The notes below the pieces were generated by a model, which was not told where the DNA came from, ran no database searches, and saw only the letters and a program-made list of their open reading frames with translations. From Clostridiales bacterium UBA7001 (lineage in GTDB: Bacteria; Bacillota; Clostridia; TANB77; CAG-508): DNA of 5,870 nucleotides. A program made the translations under genes and the position numbers. Position 1 is the stretch's first letter; the number at the start of each line of letters is the position of its first letter. This document shows positions 1-4,669 of this stretch, piece after piece. The stretch is taken from NCBI GenBank assembly GCA_002449785.1, contig DJXP01000031.1, positions 61,664 to 67,533 on the forward strand, in the 5' to 3' direction.

Positions 1-14
1 TTATTTTACATCAT

Positions 15-52
15 TTATTTTTTCAAATATACGTTATAATCAGAGTACAAAA
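15..52 (+). promoter_or_regulatory. Probable promoter for the 178-1020 gene; shared promoter module, copy 1
   Basis: A perfect -10 box TATAAT lies at 35-40; the -35 region is only weakly matched by T-rich sequence near 14-19. Positions 15-51 match 1510-1546 upstream of the Fic gene at 32 of 37 bases, with the -10 boxes aligned and similarity continuing past the -10 into the predicted transcript start. If it serves the 178 gene, the 5' leader is about 130 nt. That leader holds only a modest AT-rich inverted repeat (TTATCAAA at 88-95 and TTTGATAA at 123-130) and no recognisable riboswitch. Confidence 0.55.
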
Positions 53-177
53 TTTTATAACATACAAATGAATTTTTTCAATTGTAATTATCAAAAATAA
101 ACTATTGTATAAAAAGATAAGATTTGATAAATTGTTAATGAGTAAAAAATATATACTAAAGAAGGGGGTTATTTAAG

Positions 178-1020
178 ATGGAAGAAGGTAAAGAAACTAA
201 AATTAATATATCTACATTTTTATTGATAATTGCTATAATTATAATTACTATTATGGGACTTTTTATTTATAAATTAAATAGTGAAAAGAATATTGAAATT
301 AAAAAATCTGCTGATTTTCAAGCACAAGTTAGTAATTTAAATAATACTGTTAACAATTTACAATCTAAAATGAATACTATTGCAGAAACAATTAATACTT
401 CATCAACTCCTGTTCAGCAAACAAATTCTAACGAATCATCAACAACGCAGACTATTGATAATACTTTTAAATCAGATGACATTAAATATGATATAACAAA
501 GAAGAAAAATCAATATGGTGAAGAAGTAACTGCTGTAATAAAGGCAACAAAAGATGGTAAAACTGTAACAAATGAATTTGAGATGAGTGCTTTAATCGCT
601 GATACTGGTACAATGGTACTTCCTACAATTGGTTCAGTAGCATTAGTAGCAGATTCAGGTGGAGAATATTATGGCGTTAATATTTATCAATTAGTAAATG
701 GCGAAATTAAAAAAATAGGTTCAATAGGTTGCGGTGCTGATATGGTTAAAGAAGTTACATATTCAGTTGAAATTAAAGGTGAAACAACAGCTGTTATAAC
801 AGCAAATAGAAATGGAGAAACAACTAAAAAAGAATTTGAAATGTCAGCATCAATTGCTAAAACTGAAGTAATTGATGTTTTAGGATTAGGTAAAGTTGTC
901 CTAGTAGCTGAAACTGGTGGTGAATATTATGCATTTAAAGTGTTTAGACTAAGTCAAGATTATACTAATGGCAAAACAAATAGTATAATTGAAGTTGGTA
1001 CAATTCAATATTTGTTTTAA
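178..1020 (+). CDS. Membrane-anchored protein with two tandem extracytoplasmic repeats, function unknown
   Basis: The 280-residue protein has a short charged N-terminus, then one hydrophobic helix at residues 11-31 (runs of Ile/Leu) that acts as a signal anchor or membrane segment, with no lipobox. Residues about 44-70 have spaced hydrophobics fitting a short coiled coil, followed by a Ser/Thr/Asn/Gln-rich linker at 73-97. The rest is two related units, about 104-184 and 193-276. Each has a Glu/Thr-rich beta stretch, the words FEMSA.IA (residues 134 and 220), a Gly-containing loop, then V.LVA(D/E)(S/T)GGEYY (about 154-165 and 240-251), and ends in a G(S/T)I strand. The start is ATG with AAGGGGG at 162-168, nine bases upstream. 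The likely product is a cell-surface protein projecting two copies of a small beta-rich domain. I do not recognise a named family and see no catalytic motif. The strong promoter-like -10 at 35-40 suggests it is transcribed alone. Confidence 0.85.
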   Translation: MEEGKETKINISTFLLIIAIIIITIMGLFIYKLNSEKNIEIKKSADFQAQVSNLNNTVNNLQSKMNTIAETINTSSTPVQQTNSNESSTTQTIDNTFKSDDIKYDITKKKNQYGEEVTAVIKATKDGKTVTNEFEMSALIADTGTMVLPTIGSVALVADSGGEYYGVNIYQLVNGEIKKIGSIGCGADMVKEVTYSVEIKGETTAVITANRNGETTKKEFEMSASIAKTEVIDVLGLGKVVLVAETGGEYYAFKVFRLSQDYTNGKTNSIIEVGTIQYLF

Positions 1021-1077
1021 TCTCAAACAAAAAAACTAATAACAAAAAAGATTTATTAGAGAGATATAAATTTAATT

Positions 1078-1111
1078 ATAATAGTATAAAAAAACTATAG
1101 TTATTATTTTT
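1078..1111 (+). terminator. Weak hairpin with T-run after the 178-1020 gene
   Basis: ATAATA (1078-1083), G and TATA (1085-1088) can pair with TATA (1096-1099) and TATTAT (1102-1107), with a G-U pair and one bulge, followed by T residues to 1111. The stem is almost all A-T, so termination would be weak. It ends immediately before direct repeat copy A. It could be a chance result of the base composition. Confidence 0.35.
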
Positions 1112-1113
1112 AA

Positions 1114-1287
1114 ATATTTGTAACTCACATTCGTTCGAACAATCATCTTAAAAAACGAATATTTGTTATGAATAAAAATTTATATAATAATGAGTATTTT
1201 ATTAAATTTATATTAACTAATAATTTATATCTTAAAATCATCAAAATCAATTTTAAAGAATTTTTATAATAAAGATTACAAGTTACT
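1114..1287. repeat. Direct repeat copy A (~174 bp, non-coding)
   Basis: Matches copy B at 4043-4217 in the same orientation, with two perfectly identical blocks: 29 bp (1114-1142 = 4043-4071) and 65 bp (1205-1269 = 4135-4199). The intervening ~62 bp differ at many positions and by one base in length. The first block carries the palindrome GTTCGAAC (1133-1140). The variable part contains ACGAATATTTGTT and a TATAAT (1183-1188). The 65-bp block can form a TTAAAAT/ATTTTAA stem. No reading frame stays open in both copies, so it is not a protein repeat. It could be a small non-autonomous mobile element, a duplicated regulatory region or an RNA gene. Confidence 0.8.
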
Positions 1288-1474
1288 TGTCTCAAAAATT
1301 AGCCTAATAATCGATTTTAAAGGGTTTGGAAATTAAAAAAAAATAATAAAAATAAAAATATAAAGAATAAAATTTGAGTAAATAAATCCTTTTAAATAGC
1401 ATATTTGGGAGTTTTGTCTACTTAGACTAAAAAAGGTAAATTTTATTACTGAATATTACTGAATAAATATTGAA
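1288..1474. other. AT-rich intergenic stretch without a gene
   Basis: No credible reading frame with a ribosome binding site exists on either strand. It contains long A-runs and a near-perfect 12-bp palindrome, GTCTA-CT-TAGAC (1416-1427), that could be a protein binding site. With repeat copy A upstream and a strong terminator downstream, the stretch may be transcribed as a non-coding RNA or a long 3' untranslated region. Confidence 0.4.
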
Positions 1475-1503
1475 ATGCTAGATTGAAAAATCTAGTATTT
1501 TTT
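1475..1503 (+). terminator. Intrinsic terminator with GAAA loop
   Basis: CTAGATT (1478-1484), loop GAAA (1485-1488) and AATCTAG (1489-1495) form a perfect 7-bp stem. It extends by a G-U and two A-T pairs to 1475-1498, and the T-run continues to 1503. It is a strong terminator, yet the nearest upstream gene ends 455 bases earlier. It insulates the Fic gene promoter just downstream. Confidence 0.8.
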
Positions 1504-1547
1504 GACCTTTTATTTTATTAAATATATGTTATAATTAGAATACAAAA
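1502..1547 (+). promoter_or_regulatory. Promoter of the RhuM-Fic gene, extended -10; shared module, copy 2
   Basis: An extended -10 box, TG-T-TATAAT, spans 1527-1535. A TTGACC lies at 1502-1507 but is 22 bases from the -10, too far for a standard -35, so the extended -10 probably carries recognition. The segment 1510-1546 matches the window-start promoter (15-51) at 32 of 37 positions. Transcription would start near 1541-1545, giving a short leader to the ribosome binding site at 1553. Confidence 0.65.
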
Positions 1548-1567
1548 ATTTTAAGGAAGTGATAAAT

Positions 1568-2518
1568 ATGCCAAGTGACAATAAAAATGAAATTATTATA
1601 TTTGAAAATCAAAATGTAAAATTAGAAGTAAATTTGAAAGATGAAACAGTGTGGCTAACACAAAAGCAGATGGCAGAATTATTTGATAAAGACAGAAGAA
1701 CAATTACAAGACATATTCAAAATATTTATAAAGATGAAGAATTAGAAGAAAATTCAGTATGCTCATTTTTTGAGCATACTGCTGAAGATGGAAAAAAATA
1801 TAAGGTTCAATACTATAATCTTGATATGATTATTTCTGTTGGATATAGAGTAAATAGTCAACGTGGAATAATGTTTAGAAAATGGGCAACTAAAGTTTTA
1901 AAAGAATATATGTTAAAAGGTTATGCAGTAAATCAAAAAAGATTAGAATACTTAGAAAAAACTGTAAAATTAATAGATATTGCAAATAGAATGGATGAAC
2001 GTTTGGAAGGAAATGATGCTAAAGAAATATTAAGAGTAATTGGAGGATATTCAAAGGCATTAGATTTATTAGATGATTATGATCATAAAACATTATCTAA
2101 ACCAAAAGGTAATGATAGTGATAAGAGAATACAATATGAAGAATGTATAGATATTATTGCTAAACTTAAATTTAATGAAAAAAGTGAAATTTTTGCTATT
2201 GAAAGAGATCAAGGTTTGAAAGCTATTATAGGAAACATATATCAAACTTTTGATAATAAAGATGTATATGAAAGTATAGAAGAAAAAGCTTCAAATTTTT
2301 TGTATATGATAGTTAAAAATCATGTATTTATTGATGGAAACAAGAGAATTGCGGCAACATTATTTATATATTTTCTAAACTATTACAACATATTAATTAA
2401 AGATGATAAACAAATTATTGATAATAATACCCTAACAGCATTAACTTTACTTATTGCAGAATCAGATCCTAAAGAAAAAGAAACTATTATTGATTTAATT
2501 AGAAATTTTTTGAAATAA
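1568..2518 (+). CDS. RhuM-family DNA-binding domain fused to Fic/Doc domain
   Basis: The 316-residue protein has an N-terminal RhuM/Bro-N-like domain (about residues 8-125). Family features are VWLTQKQMAELF, a helix-turn-helix-like region (31-52), YNLDMIISVGYRVNS and FRKWAT.VL.EYM.KGY. The C-terminal Fic domain has the active-site loop HVFIDGNKR at 252-260, matching HxFx(D/E)GN(K/G)R with catalytic His252, Asp256 and Asn258 present. Fic enzymes usually transfer AMP to a protein hydroxyl; Doc-type toxins phosphorylate EF-Tu. Gly257 is the canonical Fic residue, whereas Doc has Ala, so AMP transfer is the better guess; the target is unknown. I chose ATG 1568 because AAGGAAGTG (1553-1561) sits six bases before it; the in-frame GTG at 1559 is part of that site. 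RhuM-Fic proteins are frequent in genomic islands. No separate antitoxin gene is visible, and no classical (S/T)xxxE(G/N) inhibitory helix is obvious. Codons 63-72 carry a perfect inverted repeat. Confidence 0.92.
   Translation: MPSDNKNEIIIFENQNVKLEVNLKDETVWLTQKQMAELFDKDRRTITRHIQNIYKDEELEENSVCSFFEHTAEDGKKYKVQYYNLDMIISVGYRVNSQRGIMFRKWATKVLKEYMLKGYAVNQKRLEYLEKTVKLIDIANRMDERLEGNDAKEILRVIGGYSKALDLLDDYDHKTLSKPKGNDSDKRIQYEECIDIIAKLKFNEKSEIFAIERDQGLKAIIGNIYQTFDNKDVYESIEEKASNFLYMIVKNHVFIDGNKRIAATLFIYFLNYYNILIKDDKQIIDNNTLTALTLLIAESDPKEKETIIDLIRNFLK
1755..1781. repeat. Perfect 11-bp inverted repeat inside the RhuM-Fic gene
   Basis: CAGTATGCTCA (1755-1765), a TTTTT spacer (1766-1770) and TGAGCATACTG (1771-1781) are perfect reverse complements. 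The repeat covers codons 63-72 (S-V-C-S-F-F-E-H-T-A), the loop between the HTH-like part and the conserved YNLD segment. In mRNA it would be a stable 11-bp hairpin in an otherwise AT-rich transcript; in DNA it is a symmetrical site. Confidence 0.9.
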
Positions 2519-2568
2519 ACAATACATTTTATAAAAGTTTTGAATATTTTTTACTATGTTAAGCTTAG

Positions 2569-2622
2569 TTGACAAATTTACAACAAAACTTGGTAGAGTT
2601 TTTCTTGGAAATATTTTATAAT
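2569..2622 (+). promoter_or_regulatory. Promoter region and possible operator for the XRE-family gene
   Basis: A perfect TTGACA lies at 2569-2574, and a perfect TATAAT at 2617-2622, but the two are too far apart to work together. TTGACA could pair with a weak TAGAGT (2594-2599, spacer 19), or TATAAT could act with a poor -35. Between them is an inverted repeat, AAAACT-tggtag-AGTTTT (2585-2602), which could be an autoregulatory operator for the HTH protein. The assignment of boxes is uncertain. Confidence 0.45.
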
Positions 2623-2651
2623 TAATTTATCAAACAAAGGAGGAAAGAATT

Positions 2652-3629
2652 ATGAATTTTAATGAAAAATTATTAGAATTAAGAAAAAAAGAAGGACTTT
2701 CACAAGAAGAGCTTGCAGAAAAAGTTAATGTATCAAGACAATCAGTATCTAAATGGGAATCTGGACAAAGTACTCCTGAAATGGATAAATTAATTATGAT
2801 TTCAAATATATTCAATATTTCAATAGATGAATTAGTTGGAAAAGAATCAATTAATAGTTTAAAAATAAAAAATGATGTAAATATAAAACTAAAGAAAAAA
2901 TATAAAGTACTGAAAGTGATAGCAATTATATTTTTTATTTATTTATTAATAGTTATTATTAAATTCATATTATTAACTAAACAGGTAATGATAGCCAATA
3001 GTTTTAGTGAAAATAATTTTAGTATAATGGAATCAATAATAATTCATGATGATGCATTTACTGAAAGCAATCCTTCATACATAAATGTAAATATAACTAA
3101 AATCGGAGATAAATTTCTAGAAACTCAATATAACACTAATGATTGTTCTGGAAAGCCATCAAGAATAAATTATATGGAACTTGATAAAAAAACTTCATAT
3201 GAAATGATTTATGATAAAGATTTAAATAAATATGTTTTAGATGATGCATTAAAGGGATATACAGAAAAAGAAAAGAATGAATATTTTTATAATCATGAAG
3301 GTTCAAATCAAGTAAAATATTTATCAACTATGAACAAGGATATAAAAATAAGATTATTAAACTCTATTAATCCTTTCATATTTGTTAATCCATTTACTAA
3401 CACGGTTTTATTAATTGCTCCATTTAATGTTACTATGAAGTATGAATACAATAATGATTATTTAATATCTAGAATAGTAACAAAAGTATGGGGAACAAAT
3501 AGAGGTTCTGAATGGATATATTCATATGATTATGTTCCAGGACATTTCGAAAATAGAGAAATTACAAATCCAATTGAATCAGGAGAATATGAGATAGATA
3601 AATTTGAAGATATTATAGAAGTTAAATAA
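2652..3629 (+). CDS. XRE-family HTH regulator with transmembrane helix and extracytoplasmic domain
   Basis: The 325-residue protein starts with an HTH_3 (Cro/CI-type) domain, about residues 5-62. Its recognition helix lies in VSRQSVSKWESGQSTP (27-42), and it ends in the usual ISIDELVG. A basic linker (70-87) leads to one hydrophobic helix at about 87-109, then about 215 residues rich in Tyr/Asn/Asp, with YVPGHFENREITNP near the end. The positive-inside rule puts the HTH in the cytoplasm and the C-terminal part outside. This architecture fits a membrane-bound one-component sensor, but I do not recognise the outer domain and see no catalytic motif. The start is ATG 2652, behind AAAGGAGG (2636-2643) with ideal spacing. 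It lies 133 bp after the Fic gene with its own promoter signals and terminator, so it is probably separately transcribed; the pairing with RhuM-Fic may still be functional. Confidence 0.9.
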   Translation: MNFNEKLLELRKKEGLSQEELAEKVNVSRQSVSKWESGQSTPEMDKLIMISNIFNISIDELVGKESINSLKIKNDVNIKLKKKYKVLKVIAIIFFIYLLIVIIKFILLTKQVMIANSFSENNFSIMESIIIHDDAFTESNPSYINVNITKIGDKFLETQYNTNDCSGKPSRINYMELDKKTSYEMIYDKDLNKYVLDDALKGYTEKEKNEYFYNHEGSNQVKYLSTMNKDIKIRLLNSINPFIFVNPFTNTVLLIAPFNVTMKYEYNNDYLISRIVTKVWGTNRGSEWIYSYDYVPGHFENREITNPIESGEYEIDKFEDIIEVK

Positions 3630-3654
3630 AAATAGAAACTGAGATAACCTTTAT

Positions 3655-3686
3655 AGAAGTTGATAGAAATATCAGCTTCTTTTTTT
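3655..3686 (+). terminator. Intrinsic terminator of the XRE-family gene
   Basis: AGAAGTTGAT (3655-3664) and ATCAGCTTCT (3671-3680) pair over 10 bp with one G-U, around a 6-base loop, followed by seven T residues (3680-3686). It begins 25 bases after the stop codon. A perfect ribosome binding site starts only eight bases after the T-run. Confidence 0.9.
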
Positions 3687-3693
3687 ATATGAG

Positions 3694-3762
3694 AAAGGAG
3701 GTGCGTTATCAAATAAAAGGATAAAAAGCATGAAAAATGCTCAAAAAAGGGCGAAAAAATAA
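3694..3762 (+). pseudogene. Perfect ribosome binding site with only a vestigial short frame
   Basis: AAAGGAGGTG at 3694-3703 is close to a full complement of the 16S rRNA tail, but no ATG, GTG or TTG follows at the right spacing; TTA TCA stands there instead. That frame continues through a basic peptide to a TAA at 3760-3762. A 10-codon subframe, ATG 3730 to the same stop (MKNAQKRAKK), has its own AAAGGA at 3716-3721. A small hairpin, AGCAT-gaaaa-ATGCT (3727-3741), overlaps that ATG. Either a short leader-type peptide or the eroded start of a lost gene would fit. Confidence 0.3.
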
Positions 3763-4006
3763 CTAAATACTGAACTTAGTGAAATTTTATTTTCTATAAA
3801 AAGTACGCGAAGGGAAGAGTAGAGGGCTTAAGTAGGAGATTTTAAAATATAAAATTACAAATTTAAAAAATAAAAATTCATTTTTATGCAAATCTGGAAA
3901 AATTAAATCTAAAAAATTTAATTTAACTAAAAAATAAATTTAAAATTAATAATCAAAATATAAAATTTACAAATTTTAGATTTTAAATTCAAATTTTATA
4001 AATTTT
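3763..4006. other. Intergenic: GC-richer island followed by extremely AT-rich DNA
   Basis: No gene is visible. Around 3801-3838 (acgcgaaggg ... gtaggag) about half the bases are G or C, abrupt in this AT-rich window; such islands can be structured RNA or protein-binding sites, but I cannot assign one. From about 3840 to 4006 the DNA is almost entirely A/T, with recurring AAATTT, TTTAAA and near-inverted copies (3963-3978 against 3990-4006). This resembles an easily melted segment or decayed sequence. Confidence 0.4.
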
Positions 4007-4094
4007 CAAATGTTCGTAAATTAATTTCAGCTACTGCATAAGATATTTGTAACTCACATTCGTTCGAACAACTATCTTAAAGACCGAACATTTG
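4007..4094. repeat. Nested inverted repeats around direct repeat copy B
   Basis: The outer arms CAAATGTTCG (4007-4016) and CGAACATTTG (4085-4094) are perfect 10-bp reverse complements. Inside them TAAGATA (4039-4045) pairs with TATCTTA (4073-4079). After one mismatch TTGT (4047-4050) pairs with ACAA (4068-4071), leaving a 17-base loop that includes CACATTCGTTCG. Copy A lacks the outer left arm and has a poorer inner stem, so the structure is specific to copy B. Confidence 0.6.
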
Positions 4095-4217
4095 TTATAA
4101 ATAAAATTTTTATATAATAATGAGTTTTAAATTTAATTTATATTAACTAATAATTTATATCTTAAAATCATCAAAATCAATTTTAAAGAATTTTTATAAC
4201 TAAGATTACAAATTACT
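4043..4217. repeat. Direct repeat copy B (~175 bp, non-coding)
   Basis: Second copy of the repeat at 1114-1287, same orientation and about 2.93 kb downstream, with identical blocks at 4043-4071 and 4135-4199. The variable middle contains CCGAACATTTGTT, which partly resembles the Gram-positive LexA box, and a TATAAT (4113-4118). The two copies bracket the RhuM-Fic and XRE genes. The right end runs into the gene remnant at 4204-4350. Confidence 0.8.
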
Positions 4218-4350
4218 CAAATTAAATTCAAAAAAATTTACAAAACTATTTCCTAAGAATGTTATAACAGATACACAAAAAGAAGATTTTATAATTATGT
4301 GTATTGAAGAACATAATAAAAGAGTCAGGAATAGAGAAATGACACTTTAA
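4204..4350 (+). pseudogene. Probable 3' remnant of an unidentified gene
   Basis: Directly after an in-frame TAA (4201-4203), a 48-codon frame runs to TAA 4348-4350. It includes KLFPKNVITDTQKEDF and ends EEHNKRVRNREMTL. The mix of Glu, Asp, Arg, Thr, Cys and Val is more protein-like than translated AT-rich spacer. No start codon with a ribosome binding site is present, and the first codons overlap the end of repeat copy B. I infer the end of a gene whose 5' part has been lost or replaced. The family is not recognised. Confidence 0.4.
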
Positions 4351-4447
4351 ATAAAATTAATCTGTGATTTTTGAAAATCCATAAAATTTGTAGATTTGCT
4401 TGTTTTTATATTATGTGAGAATATGTAAATGATAAGGAGTGGTTACT

Positions 4448-4606
4448 ATGTTTGGAAATTATAAAAAAATAAAAGTTGATAATAATGAACTAAGGATATT
4501 AATTAATTGTTTAAATGAAATGAGAACAAAAATGATAAATGAAGAACGTGACATAACGGTTATAAATGATCTAATACTTAAATACATTTGCATATTGGAA
4601 AAATAA
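4448..4606 (+). CDS. Small 52-residue conserved-type protein, function unknown
   Basis: ATG 4448 follows AAGGAGTGG (4434-4442) with good spacing, and the frame closes at TAA 4604-4606. The 52-residue product begins MFGNYKKIKV and is predicted mostly helical, with NELRILINCLNEMRTKMI (residues 13-30) and an acidic/basic turn before a second helix (VINDLILKYICIL). From memory this two-helix pattern (ELR.LIN.LNE.R ... LI.K) resembles small hypothetical proteins frequent in clostridial conjugative elements; that is recollection, not a search result. No membrane segment or catalytic motif is seen. A textbook terminator follows 14 bases later, and the replication-type winged-helix gene starts just beyond it. 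Confidence 0.75.
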   Translation: MFGNYKKIKVDNNELRILINCLNEMRTKMINEERDITVINDLILKYICILEK

Positions 4607-4620
4607 AATAAATACATGTC

Positions 4621-4648
4621 GAGCTAGAGAAATCTAGCTCTTTTTTTT
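4621..4648 (+). terminator. Intrinsic terminator/possible attenuator between the small ORF and the winged-helix gene
   Basis: GAGCTAGA (4621-4628), loop GAAA (4629-4632) and TCTAGCTC (4633-4640) form a perfect 8-bp stem with a GNRA tetraloop, followed by eight T residues (4641-4648). The next ribosome binding site starts seven bases later, leaving no room for a separate promoter. The downstream gene is therefore expected to depend on readthrough. Confidence 0.93.
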
Positions 4649-4669
4649 GTTTGTAAAGGAGTGATGAAA

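Noticed and set aside
68..100. Ten-codon leader peptide upstream of the 178 gene
   Set aside because: No ribosome binding site precedes the ATG, and no regulatory hairpin or run of identical codons follows.
1300..1420. Minus-strand short frame rich in Phe/Tyr/Leu
   Set aside because: It is a low-complexity translation of A-runs, with no ribosome binding site on that strand.
1559..1567. GTG 1559 as start of the RhuM-Fic gene
   Set aside because: This GTG is the last part of the ribosome binding site AAGGAAGTG; ATG 1568 has correct spacing and family-like length.
3136..3327. Minus-strand frames inside the XRE-family gene (also around 2630-2815 and 3530-3712)
   Set aside because: They lie antisense to a well-supported gene, lack ribosome binding sites and show no recognisable protein pattern.
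4085..4098. LexA (SOS) box in repeat copy B
   Set aside because: CGAACATTTGTTAT matches most of the Gram-positive consensus but fails in the second half-site, and the copy A counterpart (ACGAATATTTGTT) loses a further key base. No SOS gene follows either one.
1114..4217. CRISPR array or insertion sequence formed by the two direct repeats
   Set aside because: There are only two copies, far longer than CRISPR repeats, and no transposase lies between them. Terminal inverted repeats are at best a faint ATTTGTAA likeness.
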